Positions 20,786 through 29,628 of a stretch of DNA of 64,000 nucleotides are shown here, one piece after another. The DNA lies in NCBI GenBank assembly GCA_003599865.1, contig QZKS01000035.1, forward strand, positions 40,605 through 104,604, written 5' to 3'. Below the pieces are notes generated by a model. The model saw only the letters and a list, made by a program, of their open reading frames with translations, ran no database searches and was not told where the DNA came from. Every line of letters begins with the position of its first letter. The first letter of the stretch is position 1. Source of the stretch: Desulfobacteraceae bacterium. Its GTDB lineage: Bacteria; Desulfobacterota; Desulfobacteria; Desulfobacterales; SURF-7. The translations under genes and the position numbers were made by a program.

Positions 20786-21136
20786 TCAAGGTGTGGTCAT
20801 CGGCTTTTGCGCAATCATTTTCAGAAGTCTGATCATCTCGTTATTCTGCCGGATGACCTCATCATACTTCAGCAGGATCGCCGCATTCTGGTCAATCAGT
20901 TTCCGGTTCTGATCGTACAGCATTTTCAATGATTTTGTCATATACATGGTGCCCAGGGCGACCTGCTCCATTTTATAATCGGCATTCATGGAAGAGTTGG
21001 GAGCAGGAACAGCCGCTTCATATGCCTTTTCGTACTGTTCCGCCAGTTCATCCATGGATTCACCCAAAAGAACCGTTGGACAGGCAGGGCAGACAATCAG
21101 AACCAACAGAAATATGCACATCATTTTCCGACGCAT
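20786..21136 (-). CDS. Small periplasmic coiled-coil protein of the secretion cluster
   Basis: 116 aa with an N-terminal signal peptide (basic MRRK, hydrophobic FLLVLIVCPACP, probable cleavage near LLGES). The mature part is helical with a predicted coiled coil (LYDQNRKLIDQNAAILLKYD). I recognise no family. Its position between the pseudopilins and the ExeA-OmpA gene, on the same strand with short gaps, suggests an accessory envelope component. A weak lipobox reading at VLIVC lacks the small residue at -1, so I do not call a lipoprotein. Confidence 0.75.
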   Translation of the reverse strand: MRRKMMCIFLLVLIVCPACPTVLLGESMDELAEQYEKAYEAAVPAPNSSMNADYKMEQVALGTMYMTKSLKMLYDQNRKLIDQNAAILLKYDEVIRQNNEMIRLLKMIAQKPMTTP

Positions 21137-21241
21137 GGAGACACCTCATTTTTCGAATCAAAACAGGGTTTGTTTTTTAGGATAAGGATACCGGCCGGGA
21201 AAGCCGCTTTGGGATGGGATCTTGTTTTGAATTGTTTACAA

Positions 21242-21703
21242 TCAGGACGATGGTTCATAAATGAACTTCCAGTCAGAATATTTTTTTTGGTTTTGAAACC
21301 GGGCATTTTCTTCGGAGAAGTTTCCGGTTTTCAGCGGCTTGCCGTTGCTGGTGCTGTGAACACCGATCAATCGCTCATTGGCGTCTCGGATCAGCACCCA
21401 TTTCCCATCCCCGGCAAACGGGTCCGGATACGATTTTCGAAGATGTTTCCTGACGACAAGGAATCTCGGATCCTTCAGAAGATCGGCCAATTCCGGAGGA
21501 TAATTGTTGCCGATTTTATAATAAGATTCAATACCTTTCCGGATCTGGTTTCCCCGGAAAAGAAGTTCGCTTTCCATTTCTCTCTGCATGACGGTTCGCC
21601 AGGAACGACTGACGCCGATCAAGGCAATCCCGGCTATAACCATCAGGATCAATACCGTCATGTATGTAAATCCGTCCCTGCTGCTTTTCATCGGGATTAC
21701 CAT
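21242..21703 (-). CDS. Pseudopilin lacking Glu5 (GspG-like paralogue)
   Basis: 153 aa with a short basic leader and prepilin-type site SSRDG|FTYMTVLILMVIAG. The +1 Phe and hydrophobic helix are standard, but +5 is Thr instead of Glu. The C-terminal half follows a GspG pattern (YPDPFAGDGKWVLI, then a Ser/Gly-rich loop and YSDW). GspK-type tip pseudopilins lack Glu5 but are much larger, so this may be a small tip subunit. It overlaps the upstream pseudopilin gene by 7 bp. Confidence 0.82.
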   Translation of the reverse strand: MVIPMKSSRDGFTYMTVLILMVIAGIALIGVSRSWRTVMQREMESELLFRGNQIRKGIESYYKIGNNYPPELADLLKDPRFLVVRKHLRKSYPDPFAGDGKWVLIRDANERLIGVHSTSNGKPLKTGNFSEENARFQNQKKYSDWKFIYEPSS

Positions 21704-22107
21704 TCATTATACGGGACACCGTCCAGACTGACAAAATGGCTCCCGCTGTGGATATCAAAAACAGCCCCTTCCTCCCCGTCACCCGGCGGAATAATGATCC
21801 AGGTGGATTCGGAATTGGTGAACGGGTCTTTGGGCAGATTCCGGATATACTTCTTTTCCGTTAAATCCGCCAGCGAATCCGGGAACCTTCCATGATCTGC
21901 ATAATGCTGATCAATTACATCCCGCAGCACAAACAGCGTATTTTTCAGGGATGTTTCTTTTGCGCGAATAATCGCCCGCTGCATATTGGGCAGTGCCATA
22001 TTGGTCAATATGCCGATAATGGCAATCACGATCATCATCTCAATCAGCGTATATCCTTCCCGCCCGGAAATTTTCTTCACGGAACAGGCAAAAAGACCTC
22101 TCAGCAT
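21697..22107 (-). CDS. Type II secretion-like major pseudopilin (GspG type)
   Basis: 136 aa. The prepilin motif SGREG|YTLIEMMIVIAIIGIL has Glu at +5 and Tyr at +1 where Phe is usual. The long N-terminal helix is followed by RFPDSLADLTEKKYIRNLPK, DPFTNSESTW, and FDIHSGSHFVSLDGVPYNEW, the layout of the calcium-binding loop in GspG. A good ribosome site (AGGAGAC) precedes the ATG. It is probably the main fibre subunit, cleaved by a prepilin peptidase that is not encoded in this window. Confidence 0.88.
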   Translation of the reverse strand: MLRGLFACSVKKISGREGYTLIEMMIVIAIIGILTNMALPNMQRAIIRAKETSLKNTLFVLRDVIDQHYADHGRFPDSLADLTEKKYIRNLPKDPFTNSESTWIIIPPGDGEEGAVFDIHSGSHFVSLDGVPYNEW

Positions 22108-22143
22108 ATCGACTGTCTCCTGCTGCTTCTTGACGGATTGAAC

Positions 22144-22620
22144 TCACCAATCCTTGTAATTGCTTCCATCCAGTGCCTGCCTGTCGCTTTTCGAATACAC
22201 ATCATACACATCCTGCCCCCCCCAGATTTCACTCTGGTAGTCATCGGAATAGGAACGCAATCCCCACTCCCCGTCCTCAACCATCGGATCTCCGGGGATC
22301 CGCCGCAAAAATTTCATTTTCACGGGAATGGGTCCTGATTCGACCTCGACCCCTCTCACCAATATTTCCAATGTCTCCGGATAACCGCTGGATGAGGCTT
22401 CGACCTCTATTTTTTTTTCATCGACAAGCTGTTTGTACTGATCAATCGCTTTTCGAATCACCCTGAGATTCTGTCTCAACTCGAGCTCCCGGGTCCGTTT
22501 ATATGTCATCTGAGACAGGGGCAGGATACCGGCCGCAAGGATCGACAGGATGGTCATGGAAACAAGAAGTTCAATCAGTGTCAGTCCTGACGGATGATGA
22601 TAAAGGCATTTCATACACAT
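22144..22620 (-). CDS. Type II secretion-like pseudopilin
   Basis: 158 aa with prepilin site HHPSG|LTLIELLVSMTILSIL, Glu at +5 and Leu at +1. The C-terminal half again shows the GspG plan: RRIPGDPMVEDGEWGLRS, then DVYSKSDRQALDGSNYKDW. The start ATG at 22620 overlaps the secretin stop (TGATG). A TTG at 22623 is less likely. It is the first of three consecutive pseudopilin genes in transcription order. Confidence 0.87.
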   Translation of the reverse strand: MCMKCLYHHPSGLTLIELLVSMTILSILAAGILPLSQMTYKRTRELELRQNLRVIRKAIDQYKQLVDEKKIEVEASSSGYPETLEILVRGVEVESGPIPVKMKFLRRIPGDPMVEDGEWGLRSYSDDYQSEIWGGQDVYDVYSKSDRQALDGSNYKDW

Positions 22621-24986
22621 CAACCCTTGAAAGCCCAGCTCCGGTTTACCGCATGGATATCCGGATCGAATTCTTTTCGCTTCCGATATTCATCGCTTGC
22701 TGTTTTTGCCGATGGAAAGTCGGCAAACCGGCCGACAAAAACACGATAATATGATCCCTTGCCGGGCAACTCCGCAAATACGACAAAACATTCATAGTTC
22801 ATCGTTTCCAGTTTCCGGGCACGTTTTTCAGCCTGATCTTTTTTCGAATAGGAGTTCACATGAATACTGAATGGAACCGAATCCGGCCAGAAATATGGAT
22901 CTGCCAATGCATCCGCTGCCGGTTTTTCCGTCATATCATCTTCACCGGCCCCCGGCTTCCGATCTTCTTTCAGGATCTTCTGCTCTCCGGCTGCTTCCGT
23001 AACCAGCTCATTGGTTTCCATTGGAGATGATTCCACGGCCTCTTCCTTATCCATAACTTTTTCAAAAGGGTCAGCGGGCATTTCGTCACCGGCTTCCGGA
23101 CCTTGCTCCGGCTGAATCGATTTGATGAGCCGGGGTTCCATCAAAAATTCATCCTGATCCATCCGGTAGCTTTCATAGGGCTTGGAAACGGAAAACCGCT
23201 CTTCTTTTCCGGACCATATCTGGGCAACATCTTCCTCGGGAATTTCCTGCTGATAGATGATATAAGGCGTAATGGACATCAGGATGTCTGTTTTCTCAGC
23301 GCCCTTATCCTCACTTGTGAATAAACGGCCGACAACCGGAATCTCACCGAGATATGGAATCTTCTGCAAGGTTTCTCTGTCTTCATCCCGAATCAGCCCT
23401 CCGATAATGATGGCCTCCCCATCCCGAATCGTGAGAACACTTTTTGCCTTCCGGGTATTGATCGAATACTCCGGATCATCCGGCGTACCCACGTTCCGGC
23501 CGAGGGTACTGATCTCGAGACTCACATCCAGCACGATCTCCCCGTGAAAGTTGATGATCGGGTTTGCTTCCAGTTTTACACCCACATCCTGATATTGGAA
23601 ATCATAGGTAACGTTTCCGGTTGTGTCCACCCTTCTGTTGGAACGGAGCGGCACCCTCTCACCAATGTGAATGACGGATTTTTCATTATTCCTCACCCTG
23701 ATCTGCGGGTTTGCAAGGGTTCGCGTGTCACCATCCTTTTTCAGCAGATGCAGGATGGCTGTCGGAATGGACAGCATCAGCTCTTTTCTGGAAATTTCGC
23801 CCAGTGCATAACCGGAAGCAATCCCGGCAAACGTGGAATCCGATTGTATGGTTTCAGCCGTCTCACCGATACCGAATGTGATGGTACTGGGATTCACTTC
23901 TATCCCAAGCTGCTTTTCCTTTGTCCGGCTCGTTTCCAGGATCTCTACATTCAGCAGTACCTCTGAGCTGGGCCTGTCATTTGCTTCAATGACCCTGGCT
24001 GCGATTTCCAGCAGCTGTTCCGGTCCCCGGATCACCACAGCATTCATTTTTTCATTGGCCATCACATCACTGCTTTTTAATATTTTGATCAAAAGGCCGA
24101 CCGCTTTTTTGGCCTCCAGATGGGATAGATAAAACGTTCTGATTTTTAAATCCTGATATTCTTTTGCCTTTAAAGGGGTATCCGGATAAACCAGAATGGT
24201 GTTTTCATCGATCATTTTCCCCAGGAGCTTATTGGAATCAAGCAGCGCCTCGATAAAGCCCGAATACGACACATCGGTCATGAACAGGGTCACCTTTGTA
24301 TCATTCACATCCTTGTCAAAAATAAAATTGACTCCGGAAAGCCTGGACAATACTTCAAACACGTTGATGATCGACGTTTTCTTGAATTTAAACGAAACCG
24401 GCTTTTCCGATGGGCTCCGGATCGGAAACCGGTCTCCCTGTTTCATCCCATCCCGGATCTCCGGGCTTTCCTTTCTGAACAGTTCCAGATGATCCAGGGC
24501 TCTCCGGTTGGTATGATCCAGTTTCAAGGCATTCCGGAATGCTTCCCGGGCCTGAAAATACTTTTGTGCTTTGATAAAATTTTCACCGCGGTCAACAAGA
24601 TGTTCCGCATCCTTTCGTTTTCTTGCGGTCTCAATGATTCCGGCAGCCTTGTTTCCGGTAGGGTTGAAGGCAATGCTGAGCTGCAACTCGGCAATCGCCT
24701 CATGAAAACGATTTTCATTCAAAAGCGCCTTTCCCCTGGACATATGAATAATGGAAGCCTCTGACTTGGCTCTGGCCAGTTTCAATTTCAGGTCGGTATT
24801 GCCGGGGTCCTCCTCCAGCCGGCCCTGATAGAACCGAACACTCTGATCCCAGTCGCCCTGATTGGCAAATCGGGCACCGTCATCCATATGGAAGGAATTC
24901 CCGTTGCATCCCCAAAAACAGGCAGCCGTAAACACCAGTAAGCATAAACATGTTCGAATTCGTATTCTGAATATGGTATGGTTCAT
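22620..24986 (-). CDS. TPR-secretin-SPOR fusion (outer membrane secretin, GspD/MshL type)
   Basis: 788 aa. A lipoprotein signal ends in CFWGC, so the N-terminus is probably lipidated. Residues about 35-165 are TPR-like (RFHEAIAELQLSIAFNPT, YFQAREAFRNALKLDHTN). Next comes an N-domain (SFKFKKTSIINVFEVLSRLS) and the secretin barrel (about 370-600), including VGVKLEANPIINFHGEIVLD and IPYLGEIPVVGRLFTSEDKG. After an acidic linker, residues about 705-785 form a SPOR domain (FSIHVNSYSKKDQAEKRARK), which binds denuded peptidoglycan. The secretin would form the outer membrane channel. In MSHA systems TPR (MshN) and secretin (MshL) are separate proteins. Confidence 0.92.
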   Translation of the reverse strand: MNHTIFRIRIRTCLCLLVFTAACFWGCNGNSFHMDDGARFANQGDWDQSVRFYQGRLEEDPGNTDLKLKLARAKSEASIIHMSRGKALLNENRFHEAIAELQLSIAFNPTGNKAAGIIETARKRKDAEHLVDRGENFIKAQKYFQAREAFRNALKLDHTNRRALDHLELFRKESPEIRDGMKQGDRFPIRSPSEKPVSFKFKKTSIINVFEVLSRLSGVNFIFDKDVNDTKVTLFMTDVSYSGFIEALLDSNKLLGKMIDENTILVYPDTPLKAKEYQDLKIRTFYLSHLEAKKAVGLLIKILKSSDVMANEKMNAVVIRGPEQLLEIAARVIEANDRPSSEVLLNVEILETSRTKEKQLGIEVNPSTITFGIGETAETIQSDSTFAGIASGYALGEISRKELMLSIPTAILHLLKKDGDTRTLANPQIRVRNNEKSVIHIGERVPLRSNRRVDTTGNVTYDFQYQDVGVKLEANPIINFHGEIVLDVSLEISTLGRNVGTPDDPEYSINTRKAKSVLTIRDGEAIIIGGLIRDEDRETLQKIPYLGEIPVVGRLFTSEDKGAEKTDILMSITPYIIYQQEIPEEDVAQIWSGKEERFSVSKPYESYRMDQDEFLMEPRLIKSIQPEQGPEAGDEMPADPFEKVMDKEEAVESSPMETNELVTEAAGEQKILKEDRKPGAGEDDMTEKPAADALADPYFWPDSVPFSIHVNSYSKKDQAEKRARKLETMNYECFVVFAELPGKGSYYRVFVGRFADFPSAKTASDEYRKRKEFDPDIHAVNRSWAFKG

Positions 24987-24994
24987 AATCCCAC

Positions 24995-25591
24995 CTAGAA
25001 TCCTATGGTAAAAAGATCGCTGATATCCATGGTCACGGACTGCCCTTGAATCTCAGAACGAAATGTTATGGAACGATCGGAAATATTTTCCACCCGGTAC
25101 TGTCCATCGATGATATCTCCTTTTCGGACAATCAAGATATCCTTGCCCCGTTCCAGGAAAATCAATTTCCGTCCATTACTTTCACAGACGCCAAACACGG
25201 CAAGCTGCGAAAGGTCCTGATTCATGCGGTCCTGCTCCGGCTCCTTCGGGATCGGGGTATTCACACTTTCCGGTGTCTCCCGGGAAGGAGCCGTATCTGC
25301 CGGGATGGAAGGCCTGACATCTCCTGCCGGGGCTTTTTTGTCAAAAATATTTCTGAACACTTTGACCGGCTGGTGTTCGGGATTCATCAGCCGGTCAAGC
25401 ATGACGACATCATGTATACCCGTGGACATGTCAGGTCCATTGACCGGTTTGTTTCCGGCTTTCCGGAGGTTGCCGGATGTATAGGTCAGACTGCTTACGG
25501 TTTTCTGCCGGTAAGGATTCATGATCCGATAGACCAGCGTCATAACGAATAATGCCGCAAGCGCAATCAATATTGCTTTCTTTTTGTCCAT
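24995..25591 (-). CDS. PilP/GspC-like inner membrane protein
   Basis: 198 aa from the ATG at 25591. A GTG at 25606 would add five residues and sits in the ribosome-site region. A single N-terminal membrane helix (AILIALAALFVMTLVYRIM) is followed by a low-complexity Pro-rich linker. A small C-terminal beta domain, LAVFGVCESNGRKLIFLERG to VENISDRSITFRS, resembles the PilP/GspC homology region that contacts the secretin N-domain. It lies 8 bp upstream of the secretin gene, as expected for this role. Confidence 0.75.
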   Translation of the reverse strand: MDKKKAILIALAALFVMTLVYRIMNPYRQKTVSSLTYTSGNLRKAGNKPVNGPDMSTGIHDVVMLDRLMNPEHQPVKVFRNIFDKKAPAGDVRPSIPADTAPSRETPESVNTPIPKEPEQDRMNQDLSQLAVFGVCESNGRKLIFLERGKDILIVRKGDIIDGQYRVENISDRSITFRSEIQGQSVTMDISDLFTIGF

Positions 25592-25666
25592 ATTAAAAGC
25601 CGTCACCCTTTATCGTGTTGCTGAATTCAAACCGGTTCCCCCTACCCATCCGGCATTGATGGCTGA

Positions 25667-26224
25667 CTATCGGCAATAGGTTGCGATTCGCAACCCCATA
25701 TTCACCTGGCCCTGCTTTGTCTCTTTGGCAAGAGACAGATGCTCAATGCAGAACAGGCTGGGAGACTCCTGAATGTCCGACAGCAGACCCTTGATATCCT
25801 CATAGGTCCCGTAAACGGACAGTGTAGTTGAATACTTCCAGAGAGAAAGCTCATCTTTTCTGTCAGGGGTGAACAGGATCTTCCCGGAAGTAACCCTGTT
25901 TTTATGCAAAAACTGAAGGAGTTCTCTGGCTTTATCCGACAGGTTTGCCATCCCGGGAAGAGATTCCCGAAAAGTCTCCAGTGCGGTCAATCTTTTTTCA
26001 AACACATGGGAAGCATCCTGTTCATCCGGGCTGTGCTTCCAATGGGATCGAAGTTCCTGGTATTTTTCTTCCTGCCGGCTGATTTCATTTTGCTGCCCCT
26101 GAATAACGGTCATCTGAACAATCAGGTTGCAGAAAAGCACCAGCGTGCAGAAAAGCCAGAAAATCCGGTTGGCCTGTATCATCTTGTACAGGCGATAAAA
26201 GTCCATGGTGTTCTTGTTGGTCAA
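25667..26224 (-). CDS. PilO-like inner membrane assembly protein
   Basis: 185 aa. One membrane helix (about residues 20-40, FWLFCTLVLFCNLIVQM), a coiled coil (NEISRQEEKYQELRSHW), then an alpha/beta ferredoxin-like periplasmic domain (LSLWKYSTTLSVYGTYEDIKG), the usual PilO/GspM layout. It starts at a TTG that overlaps the PilN-like stop (TTGA), with GGAG 7 bases upstream. The in-frame ATG at 26206 lacks a ribosome site. Confidence 0.78.
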   Translation of the reverse strand: MTNKNTMDFYRLYKMIQANRIFWLFCTLVLFCNLIVQMTVIQGQQNEISRQEEKYQELRSHWKHSPDEQDASHVFEKRLTALETFRESLPGMANLSDKARELLQFLHKNRVTSGKILFTPDRKDELSLWKYSTTLSVYGTYEDIKGLLSDIQESPSLFCIEHLSLAKETKQGQVNMGLRIATYCR

Positions 26225-26877
26225 TGAGAATCTCCGGGTTTCGAAAATTGTTTGAGAATCCGGCCCATCTGTGCCGGATCCCGGCTGTCGAAAAGTTTCT
26301 CAATGGAAATCATGCACTCGAGTGTAAAACCGATTTCGCTTTCCTTTGTGTCTGCCATATCCGCACCGGCGATGGGTCTCAGACCCAGATCCTGAATAAT
26401 GGTGTTTTTGATCAATGCCCACTCTTCGAGACGTCTTACAAAAAAGGTGATCTTATGGGCGGCATCGGCCCGTCCGGTCATGGTCAGCTTGTCATAACGA
26501 TCCGAAAGAGAAAAGCTTTCGAGGGAGAGCCCTTCCGGAAGTTTTCTTTCCAGCTGATCCAGCAAACGGTTCCATGGAAAGGTGTCCCTTGCAATGATTG
26601 CATTGATGGCGGCTGTTTTTGCGGATAACCGGCGGATGTCCTCCTTGCCGGGCTTTTTCTCTGTCTCCAGTCGCTGTCTTGCTTTCTGAGATATCAGCTC
26701 CCGGGTTCTTTCCATCTTGACCGAATACTCCGATAGCTGCTTCCGGCAGTCCACATACCGATAAATGGTAACACCGGTTAATAGTACCGAAAGGGCGGCG
26801 GCCGCCGCCATCAGGACCGTGAGCAGTCTCCTGTCAAAGAAATCGTGGGTGGCGAGATTCACATCAATCTGTTTCAA
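26221..26877 (-). CDS. PilN-like inner membrane assembly protein
   Basis: 218 aa. The cytosolic N-terminus IDVNLATHDFFDRR mirrors the conserved PilN tail that binds PilM (INLLPxR-type). A membrane helix (about 19-42) and coiled coil (VKMERTRELISQKARQRLET) lead to a periplasmic domain with LPEGLSLESFSLSD. The start is a TTG preceded by GGAGG at 7 bases. With the PilM- and PilO-like neighbours it should form the alignment ring joining the motor to the secretin. Confidence 0.78.
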   Translation of the reverse strand: MKQIDVNLATHDFFDRRLLTVLMAAAAALSVLLTGVTIYRYVDCRKQLSEYSVKMERTRELISQKARQRLETEKKPGKEDIRRLSAKTAAINAIIARDTFPWNRLLDQLERKLPEGLSLESFSLSDRYDKLTMTGRADAAHKITFFVRRLEEWALIKNTIIQDLGLRPIAGADMADTKESEIGFTLECMISIEKLFDSRDPAQMGRILKQFSKPGDSH

Positions 26878-26892
26878 GACTGCCTCCGCTGT

Positions 26893-27828
26893 TCATTCTG
26901 AAAGGCTTTGGGCTGCACCAATGGCAGATGAAAGTGATGAAAGCCGGATTCGTTCCCTGGGATCATCAAGGTTCATATCCGTTTTAATTAACTGCCCTTC
27001 ATCAATAATGGACACATCCATGTGGCTCAGATTTTTAAATACATCCTTCAATTCCTGATGAAATGCCACCTGGCTGCCGATATACAGCTTCTCGATCTCC
27101 CGATCCGGGTTGATGTTAAAGTAATGCTGCATCGTCATATCGATATCCTGGAAAAAATGAAGATCCGAGAATCCTTTTTTGATTCCGTGATAAAATGTCA
27201 GCCTGCTGTTTTCAAAAACAAAAAAAGTGAAAAATCGTTCATACAGCCCCAGAAAGGCGATGATACCTTCTGCCGGAAGCATGGGCCGGAAAAAATTGAA
27301 TTGATTGATTCCCGCCGGCCGGATCATCTTCGGCATCAGTTTCAGGTTGATGAAACTCTTTTCATAATCCTTGATCACATCCAGTATTCCTGCCGCGACC
27401 AGCAGATGCCTGTCCTTTTCCTTCCGGTCATCAATGATATGATAGGATATCTTTGTGCTTTCCTGCGGAAAATGAAGTGTCTTTTCCATCTCCCAGGAAA
27501 TCATTTTTTCCACTTCCGATTTTGATTTCGGCAGCTCTTCAAACTTCTGAATCGAAATTTTAACCACCTCGTTCGGAATCGAAACCCCGAGGCAGGAAAT
27601 CCGTCCGGATGTTGTGGCCAGTGCCTTTTGCAGGGTTTCACGAAACAGGTCTTCGGAAACAATATTCTTTTCCTTGTAGGAAAGATTCAGAACTTCTCCC
27701 GGGAAAAGGACATAGCTGCCGTTCAGCAGCCGCCACCCGGTCTTTTCCCTTTGAACCCGGGCTGCCGTGATGCCGGTTTCACTGATCTCAATCCCTGTTA
27801 CAATTTTATCAAATCTGCCCAAAAGCAT
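26893..27828 (-). CDS. PilM-like actin-fold cytoplasmic protein
   Basis: 311 aa with the FtsA/PilM fold: the first phosphate loop reads TGIEISETGITAARVQREK. Next come CLGVSIPNEVVKISIQKFEE and EKMISWEMEKTLHFP, a phrase typical of PilM. The C-terminal region covers the second half of the fold but ends early and has no obvious adenosine motif, so nucleotide binding is uncertain. In MSHA systems the counterpart is MshI. It lies between the ATPase and PilN-like genes, the standard order. Confidence 0.8.
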   Translation of the reverse strand: MLLGRFDKIVTGIEISETGITAARVQREKTGWRLLNGSYVLFPGEVLNLSYKEKNIVSEDLFRETLQKALATTSGRISCLGVSIPNEVVKISIQKFEELPKSKSEVEKMISWEMEKTLHFPQESTKISYHIIDDRKEKDRHLLVAAGILDVIKDYEKSFINLKLMPKMIRPAGINQFNFFRPMLPAEGIIAFLGLYERFFTFFVFENSRLTFYHGIKKGFSDLHFFQDIDMTMQHYFNINPDREIEKLYIGSQVAFHQELKDVFKNLSHMDVSIIDEGQLIKTDMNLDDPRERIRLSSLSSAIGAAQSLSE

Positions 27829-27865
27829 GTATTCTCTTGTTACACCGGTTTTGACGATTCTTGTT

Positions 27866-29599
27866 TCAGTATGCTGTTTCGATAAATGTCACCCTGTTAG
27901 CCTCCGCCAGGGTAGTGCTGCCATTGAAAACCTCCTGGATGGCTGCCTTCCGCAGAAAAGTGGTTCCGGATTCCTTTGCTTTTTTTTTCAACTCTGCGAT
28001 GGCGGAACGGTCAACGAACAACTTCTTGATCTCATCATCCATTTCCACCAGCTCGATGATTGCTTTTCTCCCCTGGAAACCTGTACCCTTGCAGCTTCCG
28101 CAACCCTTTGCCTCAAAAAACACATGTTCCTTGCATCGTTCCGGATCAAGCCCTGATCCGATGATTTCGTCCTCGGAAGGACTGTACCGGACCTTGCATT
28201 GGCACAAGGTTCGGATCAGTCGCTGCGCGACGATACAGTTCAGCGCCGACATCAGATTATACGGTTCGATCCCCATATGAATAAAACGATTGATGACTTC
28301 AAACGAACTGTTTGCATGAACCGTTGTAAAAACAAGATGGCCCGTAAGCGCGGACTGGAGCGCAATCTGAGCGGTTTCCGAATCCCTAATCTCTCCGACC
28401 AGGATTTTATCCGGATCATGACGCAGGATCGAACGCAGACCGCGTGCAAAGGTCAGGCCCGTCTTTTCATTCACCGGTATCTGGGTAATCCCTTTGAGCT
28501 GATATTCAACAGGATCTTCAATGGTAATGATTTTCACATCCCGGCTGTTGACTTCCGATAACGCGCGGTACAATGTTGTGGTCTTTCCGCTTCCGGTAGG
28601 ACCGGTCATCAGAAACATCCCATAAGGAGCGCGGATCATTCTCCTGATTCTGGCGACCTCTCTCGGAGGAAGATCCATTGCATCCAGCCTGAATTCTCCT
28701 TTTGCCGACACCATGGTCTCCCTGTCCAGAATTCTGATCACCGCATCCTCACCATAAATCGTGGGCAGAATCGAAACACGGAAGTCAATATTCCGGTCCC
28801 TGACCTTGAGTTTGAACCGTCCGTCCTGGGGGATTCTTTTCTCTGAGATATCCAGTTCGGACATCACCTTGATTCGGGAGATGATGGAACTTTGATACTG
28901 TATATCCAGAGGGTCGGTCGCCTGATGAAGCATTCCATTGATGCGATACCGGATAATCACCCCTCTGTCGGATGACTCAATATGAATGTCGCTTGCCCGC
29001 TTGTTGATCGCATCCAGGATTGTGGAGTCCACCAGTTTGACAATGGGACTTTCTTCAGCAGACAGTCTTTCGACACTGAGGATATCCTCCCCTTTATCCG
29101 TTTCCCGGACCAGCGAAATCCGCATATCGTCCGATACGCTGTCCAGGACATTCCGCGAAGACTCCATTTTCTTCAATAGTTCCGATACGCTTGTTTCGCT
29201 GGCAACCACAACGGATATTTTCAGATCCGTCAGCATTTCCAGTTCGTCAATGGCCCGGAAAGCATGCATCGGCTCCGCGACGGCAATCACAAGCTCATCC
29301 TTTTTTTTATCATACGGAACAAAATTATACTTGGCCATCAGTTCAAAAGGAACCAGGTTCATCAGTTCCGGATCATCAATACTTCCCAGTTCAACATATT
29401 TAAACGAATACTGAGCCGCCATGATCCTGGCCAGTTGTTCATGGTCGATAAATCCCTCTTCAATGCACAATTGCCCGACCATTTGCTTGCTGATGGTTTT
29501 TTTGGACAGGACAAAATCCAGCTGATCGGGCGTCATGAAACCCATCCGGATGGCCCAGTCTCCAAATCGCATTTTCTGAAAAACATTGACTACCGTCAT
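27866..29599 (-). CDS. gspE: Type II secretion/type IV pilus assembly ATPase (GspE/PilB/MshE type)
   Basis: 577 aa. The N-terminal domain (about 1-150) has an MshEN-like repeat, FGDWAIRMGFMTPDQLDFVL and VGQLCIEEGFIDHEQLAR, a fold that can bind c-di-GMP. The motor domain has LMTGPTGSGKTTTLYRALSE (Walker A), ITIEDPVEYQLKGITQIPVN (Asp box), ILRHDPDKILVGEIRDSETA (Walker B) and the His box VFTTVHANSS. A zinc motif follows (CQCKV, then CGSCKGTGFQGRKAI). It powers pseudopilus assembly. It is transcribed right after the platform gene. Confidence 0.95.
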   Translation of the reverse strand: MTVVNVFQKMRFGDWAIRMGFMTPDQLDFVLSKKTISKQMVGQLCIEEGFIDHEQLARIMAAQYSFKYVELGSIDDPELMNLVPFELMAKYNFVPYDKKKDELVIAVAEPMHAFRAIDELEMLTDLKISVVVASETSVSELLKKMESSRNVLDSVSDDMRISLVRETDKGEDILSVERLSAEESPIVKLVDSTILDAINKRASDIHIESSDRGVIIRYRINGMLHQATDPLDIQYQSSIISRIKVMSELDISEKRIPQDGRFKLKVRDRNIDFRVSILPTIYGEDAVIRILDRETMVSAKGEFRLDAMDLPPREVARIRRMIRAPYGMFLMTGPTGSGKTTTLYRALSEVNSRDVKIITIEDPVEYQLKGITQIPVNEKTGLTFARGLRSILRHDPDKILVGEIRDSETAQIALQSALTGHLVFTTVHANSSFEVINRFIHMGIEPYNLMSALNCIVAQRLIRTLCQCKVRYSPSEDEIIGSGLDPERCKEHVFFEAKGCGSCKGTGFQGRKAIIELVEMDDEIKKLFVDRSAIAELKKKAKESGTTFLRKAAIQEVFNGSTTLAEANRVTFIETAY

Positions 29600-29628
29600 C
29601 GTTTTTAGACCCCTGAAAATCCGCCGGT

